Shown: piece by piece, positions 1 to 9,133 of the stretch
Position numbering within the stretch: the first letter of the stretch is position 1
Layout: every line of letters begins with the position of its first letter
Source: a virus
Length of the DNA: 28,522 nucleotides
Virus record (IMG/VR): IMGVR_UViG_3300025872_000236
Location: 1 to 28,522 of that record
Direction: 5' to 3' (one strand)
Notes under the pieces: generated by a model
Told to the model about the DNA's origin: nothing
Databases searched by the model: none
What the model saw: the letters and a program-made list of their open reading frames with translations, nothing else
Position numbers and translations under genes: made by a program

Positions 1-2472
1 TCCCAGTCTCATTGAAGTATTAGCCAACCAGGTTGTGGGCGCGGACGTCACGCCGGAAAGATCTAGAACAGGCAATTTCTGCAAAGAGCTGCATCCAAAA
101 AATGCCTGATTAACGTCAGTTAGCGTTGCGTTAAGAGTAAAGCCAGACATGTAATTAATACCCGCTGTAAAAAACATGCTGTTGAGACTTGTTAAATTTG
201 GTGCAACAATTTTTGGCATAACTCTAAGATTGTGCAGACTGGAACCAAAATTAATACCGGTAGTACCTTTTATATACGATATCTGAGGGACGTTCTCAAG
301 CGAGACGCAATCACCAAACAGCGACGATATACTATCAGCTCGCGTTACGTCGATAAAAGGGGCGTCCACAAGACTTCGGCATCCGTAAAATATTTGATAG
401 AGTCCGTTACCGTTATTCACAGCAGAGGTTGAGTTTATTATTGGGAAAGATTTTAATGCCATGCAGTTGTAAAAAATATTAGTTATATTGGTTGCGCTAC
501 TGCAGTCAATTGTGGGGATTGATTCGAGCGCAAAACAATCTTGAAATAGCTGAGATAGGTTTGTGGCTTTACCAGTGTCCAAAAATTTAACGGACTCTAA
601 ATTAAAACAACCGTTAAACATACCGTTCATTGTTGTGGCGGCTGGTGTTTTTAAATAGCCAACCGATTTTATTCTTCGACAAGACGCGAACATGTTACTC
701 GTGTTTGTGCATTTCCTTAAATCTAAATCGGGTACCTCCACTAAAGATGAGCAGGCCGAAAATGCGCTAGCGGTAGTTGTGACGTTTGATGTGTCCATCG
801 GAGGAAGTCTAATCAATCGATGGCACTCAGCAAAGACGCTGGATATGTTTGTAACAGAGCTTCCTATCTTAATAGGTGCGTATCGTAAATTGTGACACAG
901 ATAAAATGCGGTGCTTAGACTTGTTATTGATGTCGAGGTTATTGTCGGAATTCTTATTAAATTACGGCAGCCTGAAAACGACGAAACCATTGTCGTAATT
1001 GCTGATGTATTAAAATCCGGTATATACCGAAGAGCTGAATTTTGAAACGCGTAATTAACATTTGTGGGTGCGGTTCCTGGTAAAGATATGATGTTTCTGA
1101 GCGCGTAGCAGTTTGATAATAAATATTGCCAACTCGTTAAGCTAGCGCTAGTTGTCCCAACCCATTCAAATTGTTCTAACAATGTTGGCGCATTTGCATT
1201 ACTAAAAGAACCAATAGTTAGTGATGTTATATTTTGACCAGCGACTCTTATGTCAAGCCAACCACCGCGATAATTAGCTAAACTGGCTTGATTATGCTTA
1301 ACGTCTAAGTTGATTGTAGTTAAATTAGCCCCTGCTTGTGGCGTAATGGTAATTATTACTACCTTGTAATCCTTAAATACGCTTTGCGTGGTGAGCCCGG
1401 CATACACAGTAGCGTTGTATTGTTTATACGCAGTAACGTTTGAGTTGTAGTTATTTGACGTCCCGTCCCCCCAATCCACTGTGTAATTTCCTAGGCACGT
1501 AAAGGCCACAAAATTAGAGTCCGTATTAAATATAGCAAACGCACCTACAAGTTTTTGATCACCGTTTGACACGGATGGTAGGCTAGGCCAACCACCAATA
1601 ATAATTTCCGGCGCTTCAGTAAATTTATTAGTGCATCCGGTTATTGTTATTGATGAGACGGCGCCCGAGGTTACTGCCGCTGTCACAGACGCGCTAAGAT
1701 TAACTCCTGGAATAATTACGGTCGGAGCTGTCGTGTAACCAGAACCGCCGTTACTCACAGTAACCGTTCCTAGATCGGCTAGGATATAAGCAGTGGCCGC
1801 TGCGTTAGTTCCGCCTCCTCCTGTAAATCCGATTGTTGGCGCTGACGTATATCCAGAGCCGCACCGAAGTCTGGCAACAACCTGCGCTGGGTAAGTGCTG
1901 CCAGAAGTGGAGATTGTAAATGTAGGTTGCGCTGTGTACCGAGTTCCTGTTGTTCCGAAAGTTATGCCGGTTAGAACGCCGTTTGTTATCGTTGTTGACG
2001 TTACAGTTGCGGTGGTTCCACCAGCTCCAGAAGGGGCGCTTATGGTTATAGTTGGCGCCGACGTGTAGCCTTCGCCGCCATAAACAATATCTACAGCATA
2101 AAGCTGGTACCACGGCTCAACTGCGATAATAACGTTGCTTGCGTTTCTGGTTGCAAACGCCTCGGCGCCGGTGCCGCCGCCGCCAGTAAAGGTAACGGTA
2201 GGTACCGTTGTGTAGCCGGATCCACCGTTAGTAACCCTAAATGCTGTGACGTTTCCATTAGTCAGGGCTACGGTAGCGACGGCGCCGTATCCCCCGCCGC
2301 TCGACGGCCGCACGTACGTCGTATCGGTATAGTCTAAATCTTCCGGAATTCCCACGTCGCCGGTAGCTACGCAGTAGGCGTGCTCGCGCGAATTAAAAAC
2401 GGCTTTTGCGCTATTTGCTGTGTCTCTCGGCTCAACACCACCAATATACCCGTTATTGCCACGACTCGGCAT
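1..2472 (-). CDS. Partial tail fibre/adhesin with BspA-like (DUF285-type) repeats
   Basis: The frame is open for 824 codons from the ATG at 2472 to the left edge, with no stop, so the C-terminus lies outside the window. Residues about 60-270 carry repeats of the type GGSGYTTxPTVTFTGGGGTGA, common in phage and bacterial fibre shafts. A VDWGDGT motif follows at about 332-338, a combination often seen ahead of BspA-type repeats. From about residue 427 to the edge there are roughly 22-24-residue units with the pattern F..C..L...P..D.S..T....F..C, typical of BspA-like leucine-rich surface proteins. The likely role is host or surface binding at the tail tip. The ATG starts one base after the stop of the upstream small fibre gene, so the two are probably co-translated. 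The fibre and repeat classes are recognised from motifs; the receptor is unknown. Confidence 0.82.
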   Translation of the reverse strand, partial: MPSRGNNGYIGGVEPRDTANSAKAVFNSREHAYCVATGDVGIPEDLDYTDTTYVRPSSGGGYGAVATVALTNGNVTAFRVTNGGSGYTTVPTVTFTGGGGTGAEAFATRNASNVIIAVEPWYQLYAVDIVYGGEGYTSAPTITISAPSGAGGTTATVTSTTITNGVLTGITFGTTGTRYTAQPTFTISTSGSTYPAQVVARLRCGSGYTSAPTIGFTGGGGTNAAATAYILADLGTVTVSNGGSGYTTAPTVIIPGVNLSASVTAAVTSGAVSSITITGCTNKFTEAPEIIIGGWPSLPSVSNGDQKLVGAFAIFNTDSNFVAFTCLGNYTVDWGDGTSNNYNSNVTAYKQYNATVYAGLTTQSVFKDYKVVIITITPQAGANLTTINLDVKHNQASLANYRGGWLDIRVAGQNITSLTIGSFSNANAPTLLEQFEWVGTTSASLTSWQYLLSNCYALRNIISLPGTAPTNVNYAFQNSALRYIPDFNTSAITTMVSSFSGCRNLIRIPTITSTSITSLSTAFYLCHNLRYAPIKIGSSVTNISSVFAECHRLIRLPPMDTSNVTTTASAFSACSSLVEVPDLDLRKCTNTSNMFASCRRIKSVGYLKTPAATTMNGMFNGCFNLESVKFLDTGKATNLSQLFQDCFALESIPTIDCSSATNITNIFYNCMALKSFPIINSTSAVNNGNGLYQIFYGCRSLVDAPFIDVTRADSISSLFGDCVSLENVPQISYIKGTTGINFGSSLHNLRVMPKIVAPNLTSLNSMFFTAGINYMSGFTLNATLTDVNQAFFGCSSLQKLPVLDLSGVTSAPTTWLANTSMRLG

Positions 2473-2473
2473 A

Positions 2474-2827
2474 TCAGACTCCTAGGAACCAGGCTACGGC
2501 GGTTTCGTCGGATCCGGCACCTCCGGTAGGTGTGGCCCAGAATATCGGAGGGTCGTTGCCTGAGTCGTAGGTTAGTACATCGCCGTCCGTCGCGGTGTCG
2601 GTTTGTATTTTTACAACATTCCCACCACCATCACCTATCAGAATAGTACCTAACGCGGTGTATTCTGAAAATCCTACGTAGGCTATCTCTCCGGTAGTAG
2701 TGGTGCTGGTTCCTAAAAATAACTTGAGATCGGCGGTGTTTGCGAAGATCTCGCCCACAAGAACGCCGCTCGTCGGAAGCGCCGTATTTGATATCGTCGA
2801 TCTACGAAGAACAATTCTGTTAGCCAT
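2474..2827 (-). CDS. Small tail protein resembling a tropism-determinant/fibre N-terminal domain
   Basis: This 117-residue protein begins with RIVLRRSTISNTALPTSGVL followed by VGEIFANTADLKLFLG. That arrangement is typical of the short beta domain at the N-terminus of phage fibres and major tropism determinants (basic strand, then GE, then NT.D.KLFLG). The middle, with LTYDSGNDPPIFWATP, resembles the 'vYdsgtgkW' turn seen in tail fibres. It lacks a large C-terminal receptor domain, so it may be a connector, a collar/tip piece or a stand-alone fibre subunit. It lies 17 bases after the collagen-like fibre gene and one base before the BspA-like adhesin, which suggests that it acts with those two. 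Function is inferred from motif resemblance only. Confidence 0.7.
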   Translation of the reverse strand: MANRIVLRRSTISNTALPTSGVLVGEIFANTADLKLFLGTSTTTTGEIAYVGFSEYTALGTILIGDGGGNVVKIQTDTATDGDVLTYDSGNDPPIFWATPTGGAGSDETAVAWFLGV

Positions 2828-2844
2828 GTGATGCCTATTCTAGC

Positions 2845-5800
2845 TCAGTAGGTTCCGCCGTCAATTGTCATGTTGTCCACGTAGTACTTCGTCGCAGCAT
2901 CTTGATTTGCCGTAGGATCTAAAACGTTAATTATCTTCTGCGAGTCCGAGTTAAATCCCTTGGCCTTAACTACACCGTCATCCGTAACCGATACGACCAG
3001 TGTGTTGGCGGCGTTCTTCAATTCTAATATGAAGTCGCCGGACGAAGCGTTTCTAATCGTAAGTCCGGTGACGCCGGAGGTAGAGCCTCGAATAATATTT
3101 CGGCTAGATGTAGTGGGCGTTATGGCCGCGTAGATCGTGTGGTCGTCGTCAGCTAATCCGGTAAGCGCGCCGTGATCCGTCGTACCTGCAGGACCCTGAG
3201 TTCCTTGAGGGCCGATAGGTCCTTGAACACCGGTAGCGCCGGGCGAACCTTGAACGCCTGTAGATCCTTGAACTCCGACGTCACCGGCGCGGGTAAACGA
3301 GATAACGACGTCATCGTTCTCACCGACTGCCGTTGATGATCCGGTGATGTACGTAACACTCAGCGCTACATAATTCGTGTAGGAGGTCAGTGCCGTTATT
3401 TGGTATTCGGCGAAAATAGCATCGTTATATAAAACGCTAACGCGCAACGATCCCTTAATAGTATTTGTTGAATCGTCGAAGGTTAGTAGCCAAGCTCCGA
3501 CATTAGCGCTATTTCCGTCGGTTTTGCTGATATACCAAACGGTGGTTGTGTTGGGGGCGGTACCGTTACCTGCTAAGTATCCGGAAGTCGGGTCTCCATT
3601 AGTTGCCTCGAAGGGCGCGACTAAGTACGGTGCTGTAGATCCGCCGTAGTTGCCAAAACTGCCTTGTACTCCCTGTACTCCCGTTGCGCCGGCAGAACCC
3701 TGAACACCCTGCACACCGGTAGCACCAACGGATCCTTGAACACCCTGAACTCCTGTAGCGCCGACAGAGCCTTGGACACCCTGCACGCCTGTGGCTCCAA
3801 CACTACCCTGTACGCCCTGAACACCAGTTGCACCCACCGACCCTTGAACGCCCTGAACACCAGTAGTGCCGACGGATCCTTGCACGCCCTGGACACCGAC
3901 ATTTCCGGCTCTAGCAAACGATACAATAATAACATCATTAGCCGACAGCGCACTTCCGGCGAGTACGTTGGTTACCGTAACTTCGACGTACCCTGTGTTA
4001 TCAATAACGCTGTTTATCGTGAAGTCGGTAAATGTTGCGGACTCGTAGTTCTTCGAGATACGAAGCGACCCCTTTACCGTGTTGGTGGAGTCATCCAACG
4101 CCAGCAACCACGGCCCCACCGAAACGGACTGCCCATCTGTTTTTGACAGATAGATAGACGTAGTTAACGCGTTAGTGGCATCTTTGAACGCACACTCCCC
4201 GGAACTAACGCTGGTGAGGCTGTAGCCTTTAAAATTGTACTGAATCGAGTCCCCGCCAAAGTTTCCAAAGGTTCCTTGAACACCCTGAACACCTTGGACT
4301 CCTTGCACGCCGGTTGCGCCCACCGAGCCTTGAACGCCTTGAACGCCCGTAGCTCCTACCGAGCCTTGAACGCCTTGAACGCCCGTAGCGCCAACGCTTC
4401 CCTGGACACCTTGAACACCGGTGGCGCCAACCGAGCCCTGCACTCCTTGCACGCCCGTAGCTCCGACCGAGCCCTGAACGCCTTGAACACCCGTAGCGCC
4501 GACGGATCCTTGCACGCCTTGAACGCCGGTAGCCCCAACACTACCTTGAACACCCTGTACGCCCGTCGCGCCAACAGAGCCCTGCACGCCCTGTACGCCA
4601 GTAGCGCCGACAGAACCCTGAACGCCCTGAACGCCAGCTGAACCACTCGATCCTTGCACACCTTGAACGCCAGTCGGTCCCTGGTCCCCGACGTCGCCGG
4701 CGCGGGCGAACGACATAATGATTTTGTCGTTTGCGGATAACGTACCAGCACCGGTCACATACGTAACAGGAATTTCTACGTAATTTGTGTACGGCGTTAT
4801 GTCGACGGAATCTATCGTGTAATCAACAAATACGTTGGACGAGAACTCTTTAAAAATTCTAAGCGAACCACGAACAGAGTTTGTTGAGTCATCGAGCGAG
4901 AGGAGCCAGGATGCTACGTTTACTGCCTGATCTGTGGTTTTAGAAACAACGATGGCTGTAGACAGCGCGGCGGTCGTGCTGTTAAGCCCGAGATACCCAG
5001 AACCCGGGTCGTTCGTTTTCGAGAATCCAAAGAAGGCATATTTTACCGAGTCGCCACCGTAATCGCCTGAAACTCCTGTAGTTCCGGTAGACCCCTGCGG
5101 TCCTTGTACGCCAGTAGCGCCGATAGATCCCTGAACGCCTTGAACGCCAGCAGCACCGACGGATCCTTGGACACCTTGCACGCCGGTTGCGCCGACAGAA
5201 CCTTGAACACCCTGCACGCCGGTAGCGCCGATAGAACCTTGAACCCCTTGTACGCCAGTAGCTCCCACAGATCCCTGAACACCCTGAACTCCCGTAGCGC
5301 CTACAGAACCCTGAACGCCCTGGACACCAGTTTCGCCAATCGAACCTTGGACGCCTTGTACACCGGTGTTGCCTGTGGCTCCGACAGACCCTTGTACGCC
5401 TTGAACGCCCTGAACGCCGGTAGTACCCGCAGACCCTTGCACGCCCTGCGCACCAACAGCACCAGCTAACCCTTGAACGCCCTGCACGCCGGTAGTTCCC
5501 TGCACACCTTGAGGGCCGATTATCGAGACTGCTGTTGGCCAGGCTCCGGCAGCCTTAGGACCGGAAATTTCCCAGTCTACTGTATTGATGAAGAAATCGC
5601 CGTTCGTGCCGACTGCGCCCGGGTCGCCCGCACCGTTTAATATAGTGTTTCCGAAGCTACCCTGCGCGCCTTGCACGCCAGCAGACCCTTGAACACCTTG
5701 GACACCCGCAGCACCTATGGATCCTTGCACACCCTGCACGCCTGTAGCACCAACGGATCCTTGGACGCCCTGAACACCGGCCGCACCTACGGACCCCTGT

Positions 5801-8800
5801 ACGCCTTGGACACCGGTTACTCCGATTGAGCCCTGAACGCCTTGAACGCCAGTAGCACCGATTGATCCTTGCACGCCCTGAACACCGGTTGCTCCGACTG
5901 ATCCTTGAGAACCCTGCGTTCCCGCAGGTCCCTGATCTCCAGTGTCGCCGGCTCGGGCAAACGACATGATAATTTTATCGTTCGTTGTTAATGTACCGGC
6001 ACCTGTTACATACGTAACAGGAATCTCGACGTAATTTGTGTACGACGTTATGTCGGTTGGATCTATCGTGTAATCCACGAAGATATTAGAGGAGAACTCT
6101 TTAAAAATTCTAAGCGAGCCGCGAACGGCATTTGTGGAGTCGTCTAACGCGAGCAACCATGCCGATACGTTTACGGCCTGATCTGTAGTTTTGGAGACGA
6201 CAATAGCCGTAGATAGCGCAGCCGTCGTATTGTTTAATCCGATATATCCAGAACCCGGATCGTTAGTTTTAGAGAATCCAAAGAACGCGTACTTTACCGA
6301 GTCTCCGCCGTAATCGCCCGATACGCCCGTAGTTCCGGTAGACCCTTGCGGTCCTTGAACTCCGGTGAGGCCAATAGACCCTTGTACACCCTGAACACCA
6401 GTTGCTCCCACCGAACCCTGCACACCTTGGACACCAGCAGCGCCGATAGAACCTTGTACGCCCTGGACGCCCACAGCACCGACAGAGCCTTGAACGCCCT
6501 GAACACCGGTTGCTCCGATAGAACCTTGAACCCCTTGAACGCCCGTGGCACCAACGCTCCCCTGTACGCCCTGAACACCAGTAGCGCCGACGGATCCTTG
6601 TACGCCTTGAACGCCAGTTAAACCTACACTGCCCTGAACTCCCTGAGGTCCGATTATAGATACAGCAGTCGGCCAAGATCCAGCAGCCTTGGGACCGGAA
6701 ATTTCCCAATCTGTGGTGTTGATAAAGAAATCGCCGTTCGTGCCCACGGCTCCCGGATCGCCGGCACCGTTTAATATGGTATTGCCGGTAGAGCCTTGAA
6801 CTCCCTGAGAACCTTGAATTCCTTGAACTCCGGTTGCACCGATAGTTCCTTGGACGCCTTGGAATCCAGTAGCTCCCACAGAACCTTGAACACCCTGAGG
6901 ACCGGCAACGCCTTGCGGCCCCGCATCGCCTGCGCGAGCAAATGATACGATTATTTTATCAGATACGCTAAACGATCCAGCACTGGTTACGTGCGAAACA
7001 GTAATTTGCACGTGACCAGATTGATTACTTAGGCTGGTTATGGTGTAGTCGGCAAATACTGATGAGTCGTACTCTTTAAAGAATCGCAGCGATCCTTTTA
7101 CCGTGTTAGTCGAGTCGTCGAGGGCGAGAAGCCAATTGGTTATGAGAGTGGTGAAGTCGTCGTTCTTTGAGAGATATACGACCGTAGTTGCGGAATTAGA
7201 TGCGCCGCTAAAATACGCCTGACCACCTAAGATAACGGGTGAGTCTACTGCGTAGCCCTGGAACGAGTATCGGAACGAGTCGCCACCAAAAAGACCGAAC
7301 GTGCCTTGACGGCCCTGAGCGCCCTGAGTCCCTTGTGCGCCCTGAACACCCGTAGCGCCGACTGAACCCTGCACACCCTGAACACCCGTTAAACCAACAC
7401 TCCCTTGAGTTCCTTGCGCACCTTGAACACCAGTCGCACCAACGGAACCTTGCACACCAGCAGCGCCAACTGACCCTTGCACACCTTGCACGCCCTGCAC
7501 GCCGGTTAATCCGGCAGAACCTTGAATCCCTTGAATTCCTTGAATTCCTTGAACGCCCTGCGGTCCAGTAGCACCAACAATACCTTGAACGCCTTGAACG
7601 CCTTGGGGTCCGATAATGCCCTGAGGTCCTATAGGTCCTTGATATCCTTGAGGACCCAAATCGCCTTGAACACCGAAATCGCCTTGAGGACCTAGCGGAC
7701 CTTGACGACCTTGAGTGCCTTGATAACCCTGCGGTCCTATAACACCCTGCGCGCCAATAGTTCCCTGTGATCCCTGATAACCGATAGGTCCTTGAACGCC
7801 TTGAACGCCTTGAATTCCTTGAATTCCCTGAACGCCTTGTACGCCTTGCGGCCCGATCTGCGTGTACATCACCTGAATTGCGGTGAATATCACGCTGGGG
7901 ATGGCAGGCGCGGGCGCTGCGGCGGGAATATATTGAATGGACACGTTTGTATTGGTCGTCTGCCAATACATTTCGATGTAGTCGTTAGCGGCCAGACTCA
8001 GGACAAAATTAACCGTACCTAACGCGTGACCGTCGACACCACCATGACTCTCGACTATCGACCACTTACTATCGGTGTCGGCGAGATTCGTTCCGTTTTT
8101 CTTAAGCCAGATGTTAGCGTCTTCGATTTGATTATGTGAGCTAGCAAATTGAACTGAAAATGTGAGCGAGTAAACGCCCTGATTAGCAAACGTCACTCGG
8201 CTATTAGAGACGATGCTTACGCCGGTAGAATCCGGGTCGGTGTTATTTAACGTAATCGCGTAGGCTGTATTAGCGGCGGCGGCCGTCTGATCCTGCGTCG
8301 ACCAGAACGAACCCCAGTAACCGATAGCGCCGCCAGCGCCGGTAGTTCCGGTCGACCCCTGTCGGCCCTGAGTTCCTTGCGGACCAATTTCGCCCTGAGG
8401 ACCAGCCGAGCCTGTGGGTCCCACCCCTTTTCGAGCACCGGACGTATCGAGAACATACCAACCATCGTCGTTGTAGCTGGCCGTTTCGCCAGTCAACAAA
8501 GTCGATTTATGCAGAATGCGCAGATTAGCGCCTTCCTTAAGAGCGACCACTAACGTTCGGGCAGATGAATCTGAGTTGTGGATCGTTACGTCACGAATAA
8601 CGTACGTCGAGCCGACCGCAGGACCAACGAGCAACGTCGTAGGCGATGCGGAAGTTCCACTGGTTACTGTTCCGTGAACGGGGGCCGGATTGAAATCGGT
8701 AGCTGTGTTCTCGGCGTACGAAACAACGAAAGTCGGCGCGGTGACGGGACCTGCGTCGAGGTAGGCGACGATTGACTGGGAAGAGGAGTTTAGAGCAATC

Positions 8801-8802
8801 AC
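2845..8802 (-). CDS. Giant collagen-like tail fibre (1985 aa) with five repeated beta domains
   Basis: Residues 1-125 are a globular N-terminal region. A short Gly-X-Y stretch follows, then a C1q/TNF-like beta domain at about 160-312, then long collagen-like Gly-X-Y runs dominated by GVQGVQGSVGAT units. Five related beta domains of about 120 residues interrupt the collagen (DNA about 6927-7284, 5943-6313, 4690-5062, 3893-4266 and 3283-3650). They share GGDS...Y.F, WLLALDDSTNTVKGSLR and a terminal SFARAGD. Two copies of an NTILNGAGDPGAVGTNGDF module occur at about 6651-6790 and 5518-5650. The C-terminus carries the phage tail motif DHGALTGLADDDHTIY and the motif IINVLDPTANQDAATKYYVD. The expected product is a long trimeric fibre of alternating triple helix and knobs. 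It starts at GTG, overlapping the upstream stop (GTGA); there is no convenient ATG nearby. Confidence 0.9.
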   Translation of the reverse strand: MIALNSSSQSIVAYLDAGPVTAPTFVVSYAENTATDFNPAPVHGTVTSGTSASPTTLLVGPAVGSTYVIRDVTIHNSDSSARTLVVALKEGANLRILHKSTLLTGETASYNDDGWYVLDTSGARKGVGPTGSAGPQGEIGPQGTQGRQGSTGTTGAGGAIGYWGSFWSTQDQTAAAANTAYAITLNNTDPDSTGVSIVSNSRVTFANQGVYSLTFSVQFASSHNQIEDANIWLKKNGTNLADTDSKWSIVESHGGVDGHALGTVNFVLSLAANDYIEMYWQTTNTNVSIQYIPAAAPAPAIPSVIFTAIQVMYTQIGPQGVQGVQGIQGIQGVQGVQGPIGYQGSQGTIGAQGVIGPQGYQGTQGRQGPLGPQGDFGVQGDLGPQGYQGPIGPQGIIGPQGVQGVQGIVGATGPQGVQGIQGIQGIQGSAGLTGVQGVQGVQGSVGAAGVQGSVGATGVQGAQGTQGSVGLTGVQGVQGSVGATGVQGAQGTQGAQGRQGTFGLFGGDSFRYSFQGYAVDSPVILGGQAYFSGASNSATTVVYLSKNDDFTTLITNWLLALDDSTNTVKGSLRFFKEYDSSVFADYTITSLSNQSGHVQITVSHVTSAGSFSVSDKIIVSFARAGDAGPQGVAGPQGVQGSVGATGFQGVQGTIGATGVQGIQGSQGVQGSTGNTILNGAGDPGAVGTNGDFFINTTDWEISGPKAAGSWPTAVSIIGPQGVQGSVGLTGVQGVQGSVGATGVQGVQGSVGATGVQGVQGSIGATGVQGVQGSVGAVGVQGVQGSIGAAGVQGVQGSVGATGVQGVQGSIGLTGVQGPQGSTGTTGVSGDYGGDSVKYAFFGFSKTNDPGSGYIGLNNTTAALSTAIVVSKTTDQAVNVSAWLLALDDSTNAVRGSLRIFKEFSSNIFVDYTIDPTDITSYTNYVEIPVTYVTGAGTLTTNDKIIMSFARAGDTGDQGPAGTQGSQGSVGATGVQGVQGSIGATGVQGVQGSIGVTGVQGVQGSVGAAGVQGVQGSVGATGVQGVQGSIGAAGVQGVQGSAGVQGAQGSFGNTILNGAGDPGAVGTNGDFFINTVDWEISGPKAAGAWPTAVSIIGPQGVQGTTGVQGVQGLAGAVGAQGVQGSAGTTGVQGVQGVQGSVGATGNTGVQGVQGSIGETGVQGVQGSVGATGVQGVQGSVGATGVQGVQGSIGATGVQGVQGSVGATGVQGVQGSVGAAGVQGVQGSIGATGVQGPQGSTGTTGVSGDYGGDSVKYAFFGFSKTNDPGSGYLGLNSTTAALSTAIVVSKTTDQAVNVASWLLSLDDSTNSVRGSLRIFKEFSSNVFVDYTIDSVDITPYTNYVEIPVTYVTGAGTLSANDKIIMSFARAGDVGDQGPTGVQGVQGSSGSAGVQGVQGSVGATGVQGVQGSVGATGVQGVQGSVGATGVQGVQGSVGATGVQGVQGSVGATGVQGVQGSVGATGVQGVQGSVGATGVQGVQGSVGATGVQGVQGSVGATGVQGVQGVQGVQGTFGNFGGDSIQYNFKGYSLTSVSSGECAFKDATNALTTSIYLSKTDGQSVSVGPWLLALDDSTNTVKGSLRISKNYESATFTDFTINSVIDNTGYVEVTVTNVLAGSALSANDVIIVSFARAGNVGVQGVQGSVGTTGVQGVQGSVGATGVQGVQGSVGATGVQGVQGSVGATGVQGVQGSVGATGVQGVQGSAGATGVQGVQGSFGNYGGSTAPYLVAPFEATNGDPTSGYLAGNGTAPNTTTVWYISKTDGNSANVGAWLLTFDDSTNTIKGSLRVSVLYNDAIFAEYQITALTSYTNYVALSVTYITGSSTAVGENDDVVISFTRAGDVGVQGSTGVQGSPGATGVQGPIGPQGTQGPAGTTDHGALTGLADDDHTIYAAITPTTSSRNIIRGSTSGVTGLTIRNASSGDFILELKNAANTLVVSVTDDGVVKAKGFNSDSQKIINVLDPTANQDAATKYYVDNMTIDGGTY
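4267..4690 (-). repeat. 36-bp-period collagen repeat array inside the giant fibre gene
   Basis: This is the longest uninterrupted run of the 12-residue unit GVQGVQGSVGAT, with about ten successive copies between the third and fourth beta domains. The encoded units are almost identical, yet the DNA copies differ at many third codon positions (for example tcc/acc/gcc variants and alternative Gly, Ala and Val codons). The repeats are therefore conserved as protein rather than as recent DNA duplications. Similar but shorter arrays occur at about 3656-3893, 5063-5517, 5651-5942, 6314-6650 and 7290-7855. Confidence 0.85.
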
Positions 8803-9125
8803 AGGCCGATATTAATTCGTTTCATTACCTGCGGATGGGTTAATCCAGAGCCGCCGCCGGCCGCAGATGCCTCCCATTTTCCGGTACTACTATTATAAAT
8901 TAGACCATCTCCGGTAGTCACGTTAGCAGCGTCAACATCTGGCAGATCTACAAGTCTAGGCGTGGCGTTCTCTGCGTCCGTAATAATACCGGTACGATCT
9001 ACGGTTATTCTCGGATTCGTGTAGATTCCAGGACGGACGGGCGAGTCGGGAGTAAGTTGCGGTACTATCGGCTCACGCGTCGTTTTAGTAACCGTATTAA
9101 TTTTTGTGTCTTTAGGAGAGGGCAT
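8799..9125 (-). CDS. Small fibre-associated structural protein
   Basis: This 108-residue protein is Pro/Thr-rich at its N-terminus and contains GDGLIYNSSTGKWEAS. That is the beta-hairpin motif found repeatedly in phage fibre and head-decoration proteins. A flexible AGGGSG linker and a short C-terminal helix (HPQVMKRINIGL) follow. It is preceded by a good ribosome binding site (GAGG six bases before the ATG) that overlaps the stop of the baseplate gene. Its stop codon overlaps the GTG of the giant collagen-like fibre. The coupling suggests it is made with that fibre, perhaps as an attachment or adaptor piece. The fibre-family motif is visible; the adaptor role is inference. Confidence 0.68.
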   Translation of the reverse strand: MPSPKDTKINTVTKTTREPIVPQLTPDSPVRPGIYTNPRITVDRTGIITDAENATPRLVDLPDVDAANVTTGDGLIYNSSTGKWEASAAGGGSGLTHPQVMKRINIGL

Positions 9126-9133
9126 AACTCACC

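Noticed and set aside
2474-2827. Diversity-generating retroelement target (tropism determinant resemblance)
   Set aside because: The protein lacks the C-terminal lectin variable region, and no reverse transcriptase or template repeat is visible in the window.
4276-4641. Long plus-strand open frames opposite the collagen-like fibre gene (also 5104-5469, 6346-6621)
   Set aside because: They are low-complexity mirror frames created by the repeat codons of the minus-strand collagen gene, without ribosome binding sites of their own.
3656-5520. Regularly spaced repeats resembling a CRISPR array
   Set aside because: The period is 36 bp with no unique spacers, and the repeats are in frame and encode Gly-X-Y; this is a coding collagen array.
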